DNA of 64,000 nucleotides from Lutimaribacter salitolerans (GCF_042677865.1 NZ_JBHUDD010000159.1:28609-92608); one strand, 5' to 3'. Shown: positions 51,598 to 62,800, numbered from the stretch's first letter. Notes: generated by a model not told the origin, from the sequence alone. Program-made: numbers and translations.

Positions 51598-54122
51598 GCA
51601 TCGCGACCGCTGCCCGCTTTGCCGCCCGCGAATTGCGCGGCGGGCTGAAAGGGTTCTGGATCTTTCTGGCCTGCCTCGCGCTGGGTGTGGCGGCGATTGC
51701 CGCCGTCGGCTCGGTCCGCGCCAGCATCGAGGCCGGGCTGGCGCGCGAGGGCGCGGCACTGCTGGGCGGCGATGCCGAGATTGAATTCACCTATCGCTTT
51801 GCCACCGACGCCGAACGCGCATGGATGGACAACACCGCGCTGGCGGTGTCCGAGATCACGGACTTCCGGTCGATGGTGGTGGTCGAGAGGGGCGAGGACT
51901 CCGAGCGCGGGCTGACGCAGGTGAAATCGGTCGACGGGGCCTATCCGCTGATCGGCACCATCGACCTGACGCCCGCCATGCCACTGGATCAGGCGCTGGC
52001 GGGGCAGGATGACCTGCCGGGTGGCGTGATGGACCCGATATTGGCCGACCGGCTGGCGCTGACGGTGGGCGACACCTTCCGCCTTGGCACGCAGGATTTC
52101 GTGCTGATGGCGCGGATCGCGCGCGAACCGGATGATGCGGGCGGCGGCTTTGGCCTTGGCCCGCGCACGCTGGTCGGCACCGAGGCGCTGGCCGGGTCGG
52201 GCCTGTTGCAGCCCGGCACGCTGTACAGCACGAAATACCGGATGGACCTGCCCGCAGACAGCGATCTGGCCGGGTTGGAGGCCGAGGCGAAAGACCGCTT
52301 TGCCGACAGCGGGTTGCGCTGGCGCGACGCGCGCAACGGCGCGCCCGGCGTGGCCCAGTTCGTGGACCGGATCGGCGCGTTCCTGATCCTTGTCGGCCTG
52401 TCGGGGCTGGCCGTCGGCGGGGTGGGCGTCTCGGCGGCTGTGCGGTCCTATCTGGCGCGCAAGACATCGGTGATTGCCACCCTGCGCACGCTGGGTGCGG
52501 ACCGCGCGATGATCTTTCAGACCTATTTCATCCAGATCGGCGCGCTGTCGCTGCTGGGCATCGCCGCCGGTCTGGTGCTGGGGGCAGTTGCGCCGCTGGC
52601 GCTGGCCCCGGTGTTGCAGGCGCAACTGCCGGTGCCTGCGGTGTTCACCCTGCACCCTGCCCCGCTGATCGAGGCGGCGATCTATGGCGCGCTGACAGCA
52701 CTGATCTTTACCCTTTGGCCGCTGGCAAAGGCCGAGGAAATCCGCGCCGCGACCCTGTTTCGCGATGGCGGGCAGTCGGGCGCGCGCCTGCCGCGCATGA
52801 TCTGGGTGGTGCTGACCGTGGCGCTGGTGGCGGCGCTGGTGGGCATCGCGGGCGTGTTCTCGGGCACCTGGCAATTGACGATCTGGACAGCGGGCGGGCT
52901 GATCTTCGCGCTGGTCCTGCTGGCGCTGGCATCCTGGGGCATCCGGGCGCTGGCACGGGCCGCGCGCGGGGCCACCGGGCAGCGCCCCGCCCTGCGGTGG
53001 GCACTGGGGTCGATCTCGGGGCGCGGGGCCGAGGCCGCCTCGGTCGTGCTGTCGCTGGGGCTGGGCCTGTCGGTGCTGGCCGCCGTGGGCCAGATCGACG
53101 GCAACCTGCGCGGGGCCATCGCCAATGATCTGCCAGAACAGGCCCCGTCGTATTTCTTTCTCGACATCCAGCGTGACCAGATCGACGGGCTTACCACGCG
53201 GCTGGCCGACGACCCGGCGGTCAGCAAGACGGAAAACGCCCCGATGCTGCGCGGTGTCATCACCCGCATCAACGACCGCCCGGCGGCCGAGGTGGCGGGC
53301 GATCACTGGGTGATCCAGGGCGACCGCGGCGTGACCTATGCCGATGCGCAACCCGGCGGCATGAAGGTGACCGCAGGCGAGTGGTGGTCCCAGGGCTATG
53401 ACGGGCCACCGCAGATCAGCTTTGCCGCCGAAGAGGCCGCCGAGATGGGCCTGAGCCTTGGCGATGAAATGACGGTCAATATCCTGGGCCGCGACATCAC
53501 CGGCACGATCACCAGTTTCCGCGAGGTCGACTTCTCGACCGCCGGGATGGGCTTCATCATGGCGATGAATGAAAGCGCGCTGGCCGGCGCGCCGCACAGC
53601 TTCATCGCCACGGTCTATGCCGAGGAACAGGCCGAGGCCGCGATCCTGCGCGATCTGTCCAACGCCTATCCCAACATCACTGCGATCCGGGTGCGCGACG
53701 CCATCGACCGGGTGGCGGATGTGCTGGCCGGGCTGGCCGCCGCCACAAGCTGGGGCGCGGCGGCCACGCTGGTCACGGGGTTTCTGGTGCTGATCGGCGC
53801 GGCAGCGGCAGGGGATACCGCGCGCGTCTACGAGGCGGCGGTGCTGCGCACGCTGGGGGCCACGCGCGGCCATATCCTGAGCAGCTTTGCCCTGCGCGCG
53901 GCGCTGCTGGGGCTGGGGGCCGGGATCGTGGCGCTGGCGGCGGGCATCGCGGGCGGCTGGGCGGTCAGCCGTTTCGTGCTGGATACCAGCTATACCGTGA
54001 TCTGGCCCTCGGCCATTGCCATCGTCGTGGGTGGGGTGCTGGCCACGCTGTTGTCGGGGCTGGCCTTTGCCTGGCGACCCCTGGCGGTGCGCCCCGCCGG
54101 GGTGCTGCGCGCGCGCGAATAA
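51594..54122 (+). CDS. YbbP-like ABC transporter permease, FtsX family
   Basis: This 842-residue permease has a membrane segment near 15-40 and three clusters of spans (about 255-350, 395-450 and 715-835). Large periplasmic domains lie between them, the MacB/FtsX plan doubled. GVSAAVRSYLARKTSVIATL and TLGADRAMIFQTYFI near 285 and EAAVLRTLGATRGHILSSF near 745 are the two matching FtsX coupling regions. It is coupled by ATGA to the ATPase. The substrate is unknown; lipids or lipoproteins are candidates. Confidence 0.9.
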   Translation: MSIATAARFAARELRGGLKGFWIFLACLALGVAAIAAVGSVRASIEAGLAREGAALLGGDAEIEFTYRFATDAERAWMDNTALAVSEITDFRSMVVVERGEDSERGLTQVKSVDGAYPLIGTIDLTPAMPLDQALAGQDDLPGGVMDPILADRLALTVGDTFRLGTQDFVLMARIAREPDDAGGGFGLGPRTLVGTEALAGSGLLQPGTLYSTKYRMDLPADSDLAGLEAEAKDRFADSGLRWRDARNGAPGVAQFVDRIGAFLILVGLSGLAVGGVGVSAAVRSYLARKTSVIATLRTLGADRAMIFQTYFIQIGALSLLGIAAGLVLGAVAPLALAPVLQAQLPVPAVFTLHPAPLIEAAIYGALTALIFTLWPLAKAEEIRAATLFRDGGQSGARLPRMIWVVLTVALVAALVGIAGVFSGTWQLTIWTAGGLIFALVLLALASWGIRALARAARGATGQRPALRWALGSISGRGAEAASVVLSLGLGLSVLAAVGQIDGNLRGAIANDLPEQAPSYFFLDIQRDQIDGLTTRLADDPAVSKTENAPMLRGVITRINDRPAAEVAGDHWVIQGDRGVTYADAQPGGMKVTAGEWWSQGYDGPPQISFAAEEAAEMGLSLGDEMTVNILGRDITGTITSFREVDFSTAGMGFIMAMNESALAGAPHSFIATVYAEEQAEAAILRDLSNAYPNITAIRVRDAIDRVADVLAGLAAATSWGAAATLVTGFLVLIGAAAAGDTARVYEAAVLRTLGATRGHILSSFALRAALLGLGAGIVALAAGIAGGWAVSRFVLDTSYTVIWPSAIAIVVGGVLATLLSGLAFAWRPLAVRPAGVLRARE

Positions 54123-54128
54123 GGGCGA

Positions 54129-54986
54129 TCAGCCCTTGGGCCGCAGCCGCATCATCAGGTAGATGTTGTTGTCGGCAAACACCTGCGCGTTGCGCGTCTG
54201 CCGGTTCAGGCGCTGATCCAGACGCGCCCGTTTGCGGGTGTTCAGTGCCAGCGATACTACCCGCGTCAGCCCCCAGCGCAGGCGCGGGCGCTTTGCCGAC
54301 AGTTCCTCGTCAACACGGGTGATGCCGTAACCCAGCACGTTGAACAGCCCCTGCTCGAGATCGACCGAGGGCGCGGCGTGTTCGGTGATATCCTCTTCGC
54401 TCAGCACCTCAAGCGACAGCGCGGCCAGCGTCTCGCGGAAATGGCCGATCCGGTGGCCGCCTCCGACGGTCGCAAGCGTGGCATCGGGCTGAAAGCTGTC
54501 GCGGCGAAAACAATCGGCCAGCACGATTTCGCCGCCCGCATCCAGCAGCGTCAGGCATTTGGGCAGGCCCCGATCCAGCGGAATATACTGAAAGCTTTCC
54601 GAGAACAGGCACAGATCGAACGGGCCTGTGCCCGTGAAATCCTCGAACCGGCATTCATGCACGGTGGCACCCGGCGCGTTGATGCGGCAGCGTTCCGCCA
54701 GAAACGGGCTGGGCACGACGATGTCCACCTGATGCCCCAGCGCCAGCAGCTTTTTCGCGGTCTCGCCCGCGCCGCCCCCGATATCGAGGATGCGCAGGGG
54801 CCGGTCGGGCAAAAGGGCAAAAAGCCGGGTGGTATAGGCCTCCTGCGCGGCGCGCAGGTTGGCGGCGGTGACATCAAGCCCCTGCCAATATCCGTAATGC
54901 AGGTTCTCCGCCCCCGTCAGCCATTTGACGAAGGCCAGCCCGATATCAAGGCCCAAGGCCTGCGTGTTCAGCTTTTCTTTTGCCAT
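54129..54986 (-). CDS. SAM-dependent class I methyltransferase
   Basis: This 285-residue cytoplasmic enzyme has the SAM-binding motif I, LRILDIGGGAGETAKKL (near 63-80). It has an acidic residue ending the second strand (HQVDIVVPS region) and FDLCLFSESFQYIPLD near 127, a motif-II/III-like block. The family is like small-molecule methyltransferases. Its long basic tail (KRARLDQRLNRQTRNAQVF) is unusual. No ribosome site is evident before its ATG. The substrate is unknown. It converges with the ABC permease gene with only 6 bases between. Confidence 0.8.
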   Translation of the reverse strand: MAKEKLNTQALGLDIGLAFVKWLTGAENLHYGYWQGLDVTAANLRAAQEAYTTRLFALLPDRPLRILDIGGGAGETAKKLLALGHQVDIVVPSPFLAERCRINAPGATVHECRFEDFTGTGPFDLCLFSESFQYIPLDRGLPKCLTLLDAGGEIVLADCFRRDSFQPDATLATVGGGHRIGHFRETLAALSLEVLSEEDITEHAAPSVDLEQGLFNVLGYGITRVDEELSAKRPRLRWGLTRVVSLALNTRKRARLDQRLNRQTRNAQVFADNNIYLMMRLRPKG

Positions 54987-55089
54987 GGTGCGCGGGTTAG
55001 CCCAGCGCGTGCGTTTTGAAAAGCGTCAATCTCGTGTCGCGATCCCGCGCCTGAACCGCCCGACAGTGCAAAGGCCGTGCAGGGCACGT

Positions 55090-55572
55090 TCACAACCGGT
55101 CGCGAAAATTCGCCAGCGCCTGCTCATAGACGGCGCGCTTGAACGGCACGATCTGGCCCACCAGGTCATCCGCCGCCAGCCAGCGCCACTCGGAAAACTC
55201 GGGGTGGTCCGATGCGATGTCGATCTGATCGTCGCGGCCATGAAACCGTATCAGCACCCATTTTTGCCGCTGGCCGCGAAACCGCCCCTTCCAGATGCGC
55301 GGCACGATCTCGTGCGGCAGATCATAGGTCAGCCAATCCTCGGTTTCGGCCTCGACCGTGACCAGATCGGACGTGACCCCGGTTTCTTCCCACAACTCGC
55401 GCAAAGCAGCCTGTTGCGGGGTTTCGCCCGGGTCGATCCCGCCCTGCGGCATCTGCCATGCCGGCAGGTCGTTGTCCAGACGCTGGCCCACGAACACCTC
55501 GCCCGCCGGATTGGCCAGCATCACGCCCACGCAGGGCCGATAGGGCAGCTTGGCGATCTCCTCCGGGGTCAT
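55090..55572 (-). CDS. rppH: RNA pyrophosphohydrolase
   Basis: This 160-residue Nudix enzyme removes pyrophosphate from mRNA 5' ends and so starts decay. The Nudix box is complete (GGIDPGETPQQAALRELWEE, starting at Gly44, then TGV). YRPCVGVMLANPAGEVFVG and WQMPQGGI are RppH-like. The ATG at 55572 has GAGG 5 bases upstream. The gene lies downstream of ctpA on the same strand, a common arrangement in alphaproteobacteria. Confidence 0.93.
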   Translation of the reverse strand: MTPEEIAKLPYRPCVGVMLANPAGEVFVGQRLDNDLPAWQMPQGGIDPGETPQQAALRELWEETGVTSDLVTVEAETEDWLTYDLPHEIVPRIWKGRFRGQRQKWVLIRFHGRDDQIDIASDHPEFSEWRWLAADDLVGQIVPFKRAVYEQALANFRDRL

Positions 55573-55656
55573 CCGAACCTCATCTTCCACAAAAAGATGG
55601 CCGGAGCGTCAGCCCCGGCCAGTGCCTGCGCGCCCTTCAGGACGCGCAGTATTGCC

Positions 55657-56997
55657 TCACTCGGCCGCCGGTGTCAGCGCGCTGAGCCCGCGCAGGATAT
55701 CCACCGCATAGGCCAGCTGGTAGTCCTCGTCGCGCAGGCGTGCTGCGGCTTCGGCCTGAGCGCGATCTTCCTCGATCTGGCGCGACTCGTCCTCGGACAG
55801 CGAGTCGTTGTTCAGACGCCCGCGCAGATCTGCCTCGGACCGCAGGGGACGCGACGTGGACTCCTCGTCCTGTTCGGCATCCGGGGTGCGGCGCGGCTGT
55901 TCCACCACGATGTCGGGCGACACGCCCAGCGCCTGGATCGACCGGCCCGATGGCGTGTAATAGCGCGCGGTGGTCAGGCGCATCGCGCCATCGCCCCGCA
56001 GCGGCATCACGGTCTGGACCGAGCCCTTGCCAAAGCTCTTGGTGCCCACGACGATCGCGCGGCGATGGTCCTGCAACGCCCCGGCCACGATTTCCGACGC
56101 CGAGGCCGAGCCCGCGTTGATCAGCACGACCATCGGCTTGCCATTGGCCAGATCGCCGGGCGTCGCGTTGTAGCGGTCGCCGTCCGCCACGTCGCGCCCA
56201 CGGGTCGAGACGATTTCGCCCTTGTCCAGAAACGCATCCGACACCCGGATGGCCTGTGTCAGCAGACCGCCGGGATTGTTGCGCAGGTCCAGAACGATGC
56301 CGTTGATCTTATCGAAACCGCCCGCATCCTCGACCGATTGCTTCAGCTGTTCCTCGAGATTGGCATAGGTCTGATCGTTGAAGGTCGTCACCCGCAGCAC
56401 CACGGTATCGCGTTCCAGGCGCGTGCGCACCGCCTGCAGCTTGATCGTGGCGCGCACCAGCGACACGTCGAACGGCTCGCCCTCGCCTTCGCGCACCACG
56501 GTGATGATGATTTCACTGCCCACCGGGCCGCGCATCTTTTCCACCGCGTCATCCAGCGTCAGGCCCAGCACGCTTTCGCCATCCACATGGGTGATGAAGT
56601 CGCCCGCCTCGATCCCGGCATCGTCCGCCGGTGTGCCGTCGATGGGCGACACGACCTTGACGAAGCCCTCTTCCTGCGTGACCTCGATCCCCAGACCGCC
56701 GAACTCACCCCGGGTCTGCAACCGCATGTTCGCCGCATCGTCGGGCGACAGGTAGCTGGAATGCGGATCAAGCGACGTAAGCATGCCGTTGATCGCGGCC
56801 TCGATCAGTTCCTTCTCATCCACCTCTTCGACATATTGTGCGCGGATACGCTCGAATATGTCGCCGAACAGGTCCAGTTGTTCATAGACGGTGGCGCGGC
56901 TGCCGGACTCTTGCGCCAGCAGCGGGCCTGCCACCTGCGTTGTGGCAACGACGCCTGCCAATATGCCACCCAGCGCGGCCATGACGAATTTCTTCAT
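55657..56997 (-). CDS. ctpA: C-terminal processing protease CtpA/Prc family
   Basis: This 446-residue periplasmic serine protease has a signal peptide (MKKFVMAALGGILAGVVATT). A PDZ domain follows (about 85-165; EVTQEEGFVKVVSPIDGTPA). The S41 catalytic domain has the Ser-Lys dyad in NAGSASASEIVAGAL and GTKSFGKGSVQTV. The acidic tail (about 385-446) is variable. It lies 7 bases after envC, so the two are probably made together. Such proteases control cell-wall hydrolases. Confidence 0.94.
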   Translation of the reverse strand: MKKFVMAALGGILAGVVATTQVAGPLLAQESGSRATVYEQLDLFGDIFERIRAQYVEEVDEKELIEAAINGMLTSLDPHSSYLSPDDAANMRLQTRGEFGGLGIEVTQEEGFVKVVSPIDGTPADDAGIEAGDFITHVDGESVLGLTLDDAVEKMRGPVGSEIIITVVREGEGEPFDVSLVRATIKLQAVRTRLERDTVVLRVTTFNDQTYANLEEQLKQSVEDAGGFDKINGIVLDLRNNPGGLLTQAIRVSDAFLDKGEIVSTRGRDVADGDRYNATPGDLANGKPMVVLINAGSASASEIVAGALQDHRRAIVVGTKSFGKGSVQTVMPLRGDGAMRLTTARYYTPSGRSIQALGVSPDIVVEQPRRTPDAEQDEESTSRPLRSEADLRGRLNNDSLSEDESRQIEEDRAQAEAAARLRDEDYQLAYAVDILRGLSALTPAAE

Positions 56998-57004
56998 CTC
57001 TCAG

Positions 57005-58141
57005 TCATCCTTCCTGCATTGCGAACCATGTCACCGGATCGACCGGCTGGTTGTCTTGCCTTACCTCGATATAGAGCGTTTCCGAGCGGGTGTTTCCACC
57101 CCCCTCTCCTGATTGTGTGATGACAGCGCCTATTTCGGCCTCCTGCCCGCCCATTAAACCGACCGGACTGCCCGCGGGCAGCACCTCGCCGGTGGCGCCG
57201 AACACCACATCCAGCCCCGCCAGCACGAAAAGCAATCCCGCCTGCGGTTCGAGAATCATCACGTTGCCAAAATCCAGCAGCGGCCCGCGATAGCGGATCG
57301 TGGCCGCCGCAGGCGTGGTCACCAGCGCGCGCGGCCGGGTCGCCAGCACAAGACCGGGGCGCGTGACGCCCGAGGCATCCGCCTCGCCCGCGCGGCGCAG
57401 CACCTCGCCCTGAACCGGCAACGGCAGGGCCCCCTTGCGGTGGCTGATGTCGGGCAGGCTGCCGGGGCTTTCGTTCTGGGTGATCTCGCTCAGCCCGCTG
57501 GCAAAGCCTTCCAGCGTCTCGGTCGAGGCGATCAGGATGGCGGTGCGCACCGGATCTTCGGTAAAGCGGCGCGGCAGCGGCTGCCGGTCTGCCACCGCCT
57601 TGCTCAGCTCGGCGCGGGCCTGCTGCACGCCGTCAAGTCCCCGCCGCAGGGTATCGGCGGCGGTTTCCTGCAAGGCGCGCAGGGTGCGCACCTCGGCCAG
57701 CTTGGCGCGCAGATCATCGGCACGGGCGTTCAGGGCCGGGGCCACATCGGCCAGGATCATGCCCGACCGCGCAGTGCCCATCGGCCCGCCGGGATGCAGA
57801 AACAGCACCGGCGCGGGCGCACCGCCCATCGACTGCAACACGCCCAGCAACTGCGCGATCTCATCCTCGCGCGCCTGCAATTCGGCGAGCAGGCTTTTCT
57901 CGCGGATCGAGGCACGGCGCAGCCCGTCGCGCATCGCCTCAAGCCCGTCCTCGAAGGCCCGCAGGGTTTCCGACAGGGCGCGCACGCGGTCGCGCGCGTC
58001 ATCGGCGCTGTCAAGCTGGCGCGCCGCCTGATCCAGCCGCTGCGCCGCCGCGCGCGCGGCCTGCGCGGCATCCGGCGCGGTCTGGGCCAGCGCCGCCAGC
58101 GGCAGCATCAGGGCAATCGCAAGGGCGGCGGTGCGGATCAT
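57005..58141 (-). CDS. envC: EnvC-like murein hydrolase activator
   Basis: This 378-residue exported protein has a signal peptide (MIRTAALAIALMLPLAALAQ), a long coiled coil (about 25-200) and a C-terminal LytM/M23-like domain (about 255-375). Metal-binding His residues expected in active M23 enzymes are missing: the blocks read FGNVMILEPQAGLLFVLAGL with no His. It therefore activates amidases and does not itself cut, as known for EnvC. The start overlaps the gpmI stop by ATGA. Confidence 0.9.
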   Translation of the reverse strand: MIRTAALAIALMLPLAALAQTAPDAAQAARAAAQRLDQAARQLDSADDARDRVRALSETLRAFEDGLEAMRDGLRRASIREKSLLAELQAREDEIAQLLGVLQSMGGAPAPVLFLHPGGPMGTARSGMILADVAPALNARADDLRAKLAEVRTLRALQETAADTLRRGLDGVQQARAELSKAVADRQPLPRRFTEDPVRTAILIASTETLEGFASGLSEITQNESPGSLPDISHRKGALPLPVQGEVLRRAGEADASGVTRPGLVLATRPRALVTTPAAATIRYRGPLLDFGNVMILEPQAGLLFVLAGLDVVFGATGEVLPAGSPVGLMGGQEAEIGAVITQSGEGGGNTRSETLYIEVRQDNQPVDPVTWFAMQEG

Positions 58142-59655
58142 GCGATCAGGCATTCCCCTGTCATCTCGTCCGGTTTGGGCAGGCCCATCAGGTGCAGCAG
58201 CGTCGGGGCCAGATCGGCCAGACGCCCGGATTTCAGAACGGCCCCCGCAGGCCCACCCACCAGAACCACCGGCACCGGGTTGGTGGTATGCGCGGTATGC
58301 GGCCCACCGGTTTCGGGGTCACGCATCATTTCGCAATTGCCATGGTCCGCCGTCACGATCATCGCCCCTCCCGCCGCGTCCAGCGCGGCCAGCACGCGGC
58401 CCAGAGCCGCGTCCACCGCCTCGCAGGCGGCAATCGCGGCGGTCAGGTCGCCGGTATGTCCGACCATGTCAGGATTGGCGTAGTTTGTCACGATCAGGTC
58501 ATAGCCATCGGCGATGGCCTGCACGAAGGCCTCGGTCACCTCGGGCGCGCTCATTTCCGGTTGCAGGTCATAGGTGGCGACCTTGGGGCTGGCGGCCATG
58601 TAACGCACCTCGCCGGGCTGCGGGTCTTCCTTGCCGCCGTTCAGGAAGAAGGTGACATGGGGGTATTTTTCGGTCTCGGCCAGATGGAACTGGCGCAGGC
58701 CATGATGCGCCACCCATTCGGCCAGCGTGTTGCGGATGTCGCGCGGCGGAAACATCGTCTGCATCCAGGCATTGTGATCCTGGCTGTATTCCACCATGCC
58801 CAGCACCGCCGCCCAGGCCGGCCGGCCCGTCACGTCAAAGGCATCGAACCCCGGCTCGGCCACAGCGCGCAGGATCTCGCGCGCGCGGTCGGCGCGGAAA
58901 TTCAGGCAAAAGAAGCCGTCGCCGTCCTGCGCCCCCGCATAATCCCCGATCACCGTGGCAGTGATGAACTCATCCGTTTCCGACCGGTTGTAGGCCCCGT
59001 CGACCGCCCAGCGTGCGGTGCTGGCATGCAGGCCCTGCGCCTGCACCATGGCGCGATACGCCTCTTCCACCCGGTCCCATCGGTTGTCGCGGTCCATCGC
59101 GAAATAGCGCCCGGTCACGCTGCCAACGCGCGCGCCTTCGGGCAGGCCGTCCTGCAGGGCGGCGACATGGGAATAGGCCGATTTGGGCGCCACATCGCGC
59201 CCGTCGGTGACCGCGTGCAGCACCACCGGCACACCAGCGGCAACAATCGCACGGATCGCGGCAAGGATATGGGTGATGTGCCCGTGCACCCCCCCGTCCG
59301 AGATCAACCCCATCAGATGCGCCGTGCCGCCGGTTTCGCGCAGTCGCGCGATGAACGCCTGCAACGCCTCGTTCAGGGCAAAGCTGCCATCCTCGACCGC
59401 CAGATCGATCTGGCCCAGGTCCATCGCCACCACCCGGCCCGCGCCGATGTTGGTGTGACCGACCTCGGAATTGCCCATCTGCCCGCGCGGCAGGCCCACG
59501 TCGGGGCCGTGCGTGATCAGCAGGTTGTGCGGGCAATTCGCCCATATCCGGTCGAAATTGGGGGTATGGGCCTGCGCCACCGCGTTGTCCGCCGGGTCTG
59601 CCCGATGACCCCAGCCATCAAGGATGCACAGAACAACGGGTTTGGGCGTGGTCAT
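58138..59655 (-). CDS. gpmI: 2,3-bisphosphoglycerate-independent phosphoglycerate mutase
   Basis: This 505-residue glycolytic enzyme interconverts 3- and 2-phosphoglycerate using two Mn ions. It opens PVVLCILDGWGHRADPADNA (metal Asp). The phosphoserine site MGNSEVGHTNIGAGRVV is near 60-77, and the late metal block VTADHGNCEMM precedes the end. Length and motifs are standard. It begins the minus-strand block gpmI-envC-ctpA-rppH and is divergent from carB. Confidence 0.96.
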   Translation of the reverse strand: MTTPKPVVLCILDGWGHRADPADNAVAQAHTPNFDRIWANCPHNLLITHGPDVGLPRGQMGNSEVGHTNIGAGRVVAMDLGQIDLAVEDGSFALNEALQAFIARLRETGGTAHLMGLISDGGVHGHITHILAAIRAIVAAGVPVVLHAVTDGRDVAPKSAYSHVAALQDGLPEGARVGSVTGRYFAMDRDNRWDRVEEAYRAMVQAQGLHASTARWAVDGAYNRSETDEFITATVIGDYAGAQDGDGFFCLNFRADRAREILRAVAEPGFDAFDVTGRPAWAAVLGMVEYSQDHNAWMQTMFPPRDIRNTLAEWVAHHGLRQFHLAETEKYPHVTFFLNGGKEDPQPGEVRYMAASPKVATYDLQPEMSAPEVTEAFVQAIADGYDLIVTNYANPDMVGHTGDLTAAIAACEAVDAALGRVLAALDAAGGAMIVTADHGNCEMMRDPETGGPHTAHTTNPVPVVLVGGPAGAVLKSGRLADLAPTLLHLMGLPKPDEMTGECLIA

Positions 59656-59754
59656 GGACGGGCTCCTGCCTTGCGGTTCCTGCGCCTTCTAGCCGCTTGC
59701 GCGCGCGGGGTGAACCGCTTTTCCCACAGTGCTGCGACAGTGCCCGGCGAGGGG

Positions 59755-59782
59755 TTGCGCCGCGCCCTGCGATGTCTATAAC
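59755..59782 (+). promoter_or_regulatory. Candidate promoter for carB
   Basis: TTGCGC (59755-59760) and TATAAC (59777-59782), with a 16-base gap, lie in the 211-base gpmI/carB gap, about 85 bases before the carB start. The -10 matches 5 of 6. Confidence 0.5.
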
Positions 59783-59866
59783 CCACGACAATTTGCGAGG
59801 CCCGACTCTGCGGATCCGGCCGCCTGCTGCCCGCCAAGACACACCCGCCAGACCAGAGGTCAGACC

Positions 59867-62800
59867 ATGCCCAAACGCACCGATATCCACTCCATCATGA
59901 TCATCGGCGCGGGGCCCATCATCATCGGACAGGCCTGCGAATTCGACTATTCCGGCGCACAGGCCTGCAAGGCCCTGCGCGAAGAGGGGTATCGCGTCAT
60001 TCTGGTCAATTCGAACCCCGCCACGATCATGACCGATCCGGGGCTGGCCGATGCCACCTATATCGAGCCGATCACGCCGGAAGTGGTTGCCAAGATCATC
60101 GAAAAGGAACGCCCCGACGCGCTGCTGCCCACCATGGGCGGGCAGACCGGGCTGAACACCTCGCTGGCGCTGGCGGATATGGGCGTGCTGGAAAAGTTCG
60201 GGGTCGAGCTGATCGGGGCCAACCGCGAAGCCATCGAGATGGCCGAGGATCGCAAGCTGTTCCGCGAGGCGATGGACCGCATCGGGCTGGAAAACCCGCG
60301 CGCCACCATCATTGCCGCGCCCAAGCTGGCCAGCGGCAAGTTCGACATCAACGCCGGTGTGGCCGCCGCCGTGGACGCCATCGAATATGTCGGCCTGCCC
60401 GCGATCATCCGCCCCGCCTTTACCCTTGGCGGCACGGGGGGCGGCGTAGCCTACAACCGCGACGATTACGAACGCATCTGCCGCTCGGGGCTCGAGGCGT
60501 CGCCAATGGCGCAGATCCTTGTCGATGAATCGCTGCTGGGCTGGAAAGAGTTCGAGATGGAGGTCGTGCGCGACAAGGCGGATAACGCCATCATCGTCTG
60601 CGCCATCGAAAACGTCGATCCGATGGGCGTGCACACCGGCGACAGCATCACCGTGGCCCCTGCCCTGACCCTGACCGACAAGGAATACCAGATCATGCGC
60701 AACGGCTCCATCGCCGTGCTGCGCGAGATCGGCGTGGAAACCGGCGGCTCCAACGTGCAATGGGCGATCAATCCCGCCGATGGCCGCATGGTCGTGATCG
60801 AGATGAACCCGCGCGTGTCGCGCTCCTCGGCGCTGGCCTCCAAGGCAACGGGTTTTCCCATTGCCAAGATCGCGGCGAAACTGGCCGTGGGCTATACGCT
60901 GGACGAGCTCGACAACGACATCACCAAGGTCACGCCCGCCAGCTTCGAGCCGACGATCGATTACGTCGTCACCAAGATCCCCAAATTCGCGTTCGAGAAA
61001 TTCCCGGGCAGCAAACCCCACCTGACCACTGCGATGAAATCGGTGGGCGAGGCGATGGCGATCGGCCGCACCATCCACGAAAGCCTGCAAAAGGCGCTGG
61101 CCAGCATGGAATCCGGCCTGACCGGCTTTGACGAGGTCGACATCGAAGGCGCGCCCGACCGCGCCGCGGTGGTCAAGGCGATCAGCGAACAGACCCCCGA
61201 CCGCATGCGCACCATCGCGCAGGCCATGCGCCACGGGCTGTCGGATGACGAAATCCACGCCGTTACCATGTATGATCCGTGGTTCCTGGCCCGCATCCGC
61301 GAAATCGTCGACGCCGAGGCCGACATCCGCAAGACCGGCCTGCCGGTGACCGAGGATGGCCTGCGCCACCTTAAGATGATGGGTTTCACCGATGCCCGGC
61401 TGGCCACCCTGACCGGCCGCACCGAAGGCAACGTGCGCCGCGCGCGCCAGAACCTGGGCGTGAACGCCGTGTTCAAGCGCATCGACACCTGCGCCGCCGA
61501 GTTCGAGGCGCAGACGCCCTATATGTATTCCACCTACGAGGCCCCCGCGATGGGCGACGTGGAATGCGAGGCGCGTCCCAGCGCGCGCAAGAAGGTGGTC
61601 ATCCTTGGCGGCGGCCCCAACCGGATCGGCCAGGGGATCGAGTTCGACTACTGCTGCTGTCACGCCTGCTTTGCGCTGACCGACGCGGGCTATGAGACCA
61701 TCATGGTCAACTGCAACCCAGAGACTGTCAGCACCGATTACGACACCTCGGACCGGCTGTACTTCGAGCCGCTGACCTTTGAGCATGTGATGGAAATCCT
61801 GCGGGTCGAGCAGATGAACGGCACGCTGCATGGCGTGATCGTGCAGTTCGGCGGGCAGACCCCGCTGAAACTGGCCAATGCCCTGTACGAGGAAGGCATC
61901 CCGATCCTCGGCACCACGCCCGATGCCATCGACCTTGCCGAAGACCGCGAGCGGTTCCAGCAGCTTGTGCAGCGTCTGGGCCTGAAACAGCCGGTCAACG
62001 GCATCGCCAGCACCGACGCGCAGGCGCTGGCGATTGCCGATGACATCGGCTTTCCGCTGGTGGTGCGGCCCTCGTATGTGCTGGGCGGTCGGGCGATGGA
62101 AATCGTGCGCGACATGGCCCATCTGGAGCGCTACATCTCCGAAGCCGTCGTGGTGTCCGGGGACAGCCCGGTGCTGCTCGACAGCTACCTGTCCGGGGCC
62201 ATCGAGTGTGATGTCGATGCCCTGAGCGACGGCAAATCGGTGCACGTGGCGGGCATCATGCAGCATATCGAAGAGGCCGGCGTGCACTCGGGCGATTCTG
62301 CCTGCTCGCTGCCGCCCTACTCGCTGCCCCCCCACATCATCGAAGAGATCACCCGACAGACCAGGGCGCTGGCGCTGGAACTGGGGGTCGTTGGCCTGAT
62401 GAACGTGCAGTTCGCGGTCAAGGATGACGAGATCTACCTGATCGAGGTGAACCCGCGCGCATCCCGCACCGTGCCGTTCGTCGCCAAGGCCACCGACAGC
62501 GCCATCGCCTCGATCGCCGCCCGCCTGATGGCCGGCGAGCCGCTGGAAAACTTCCCCCATCGCGGCGCCTATCCGGCCGATGCCAAGCCCGGCAGCCTGC
62601 CGATGGCCGATCCGCTGACGCTGGCCGACCCCAACATGCCGTGGTTCTCGGTGAAAGAGGCGGTGCTGCCATTCGCCCGCTTCCCCGGTGTCGATACCAT
62701 CCTGGGGCCTGAAATGCGCAGCACCGGCGAGGTGATGGGCTGGGACGTGTCCTTTGCGCTGGCCTTCCTCAAGGCGCAGCTTGGGGCGGGGGCCGACCTG

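Noticed and set aside
51324..53873. 849-codon open frame antisense to the YbbP-like permease
   Set aside because: The sense frame has clear FtsX-family blocks and ATGA coupling. The antisense product has no recognisable domain.
54925..57120. 731-codon plus-strand frame across rppH and ctpA
   Set aside because: It is antisense to two clear enzymes and has no domain or ribosome site.
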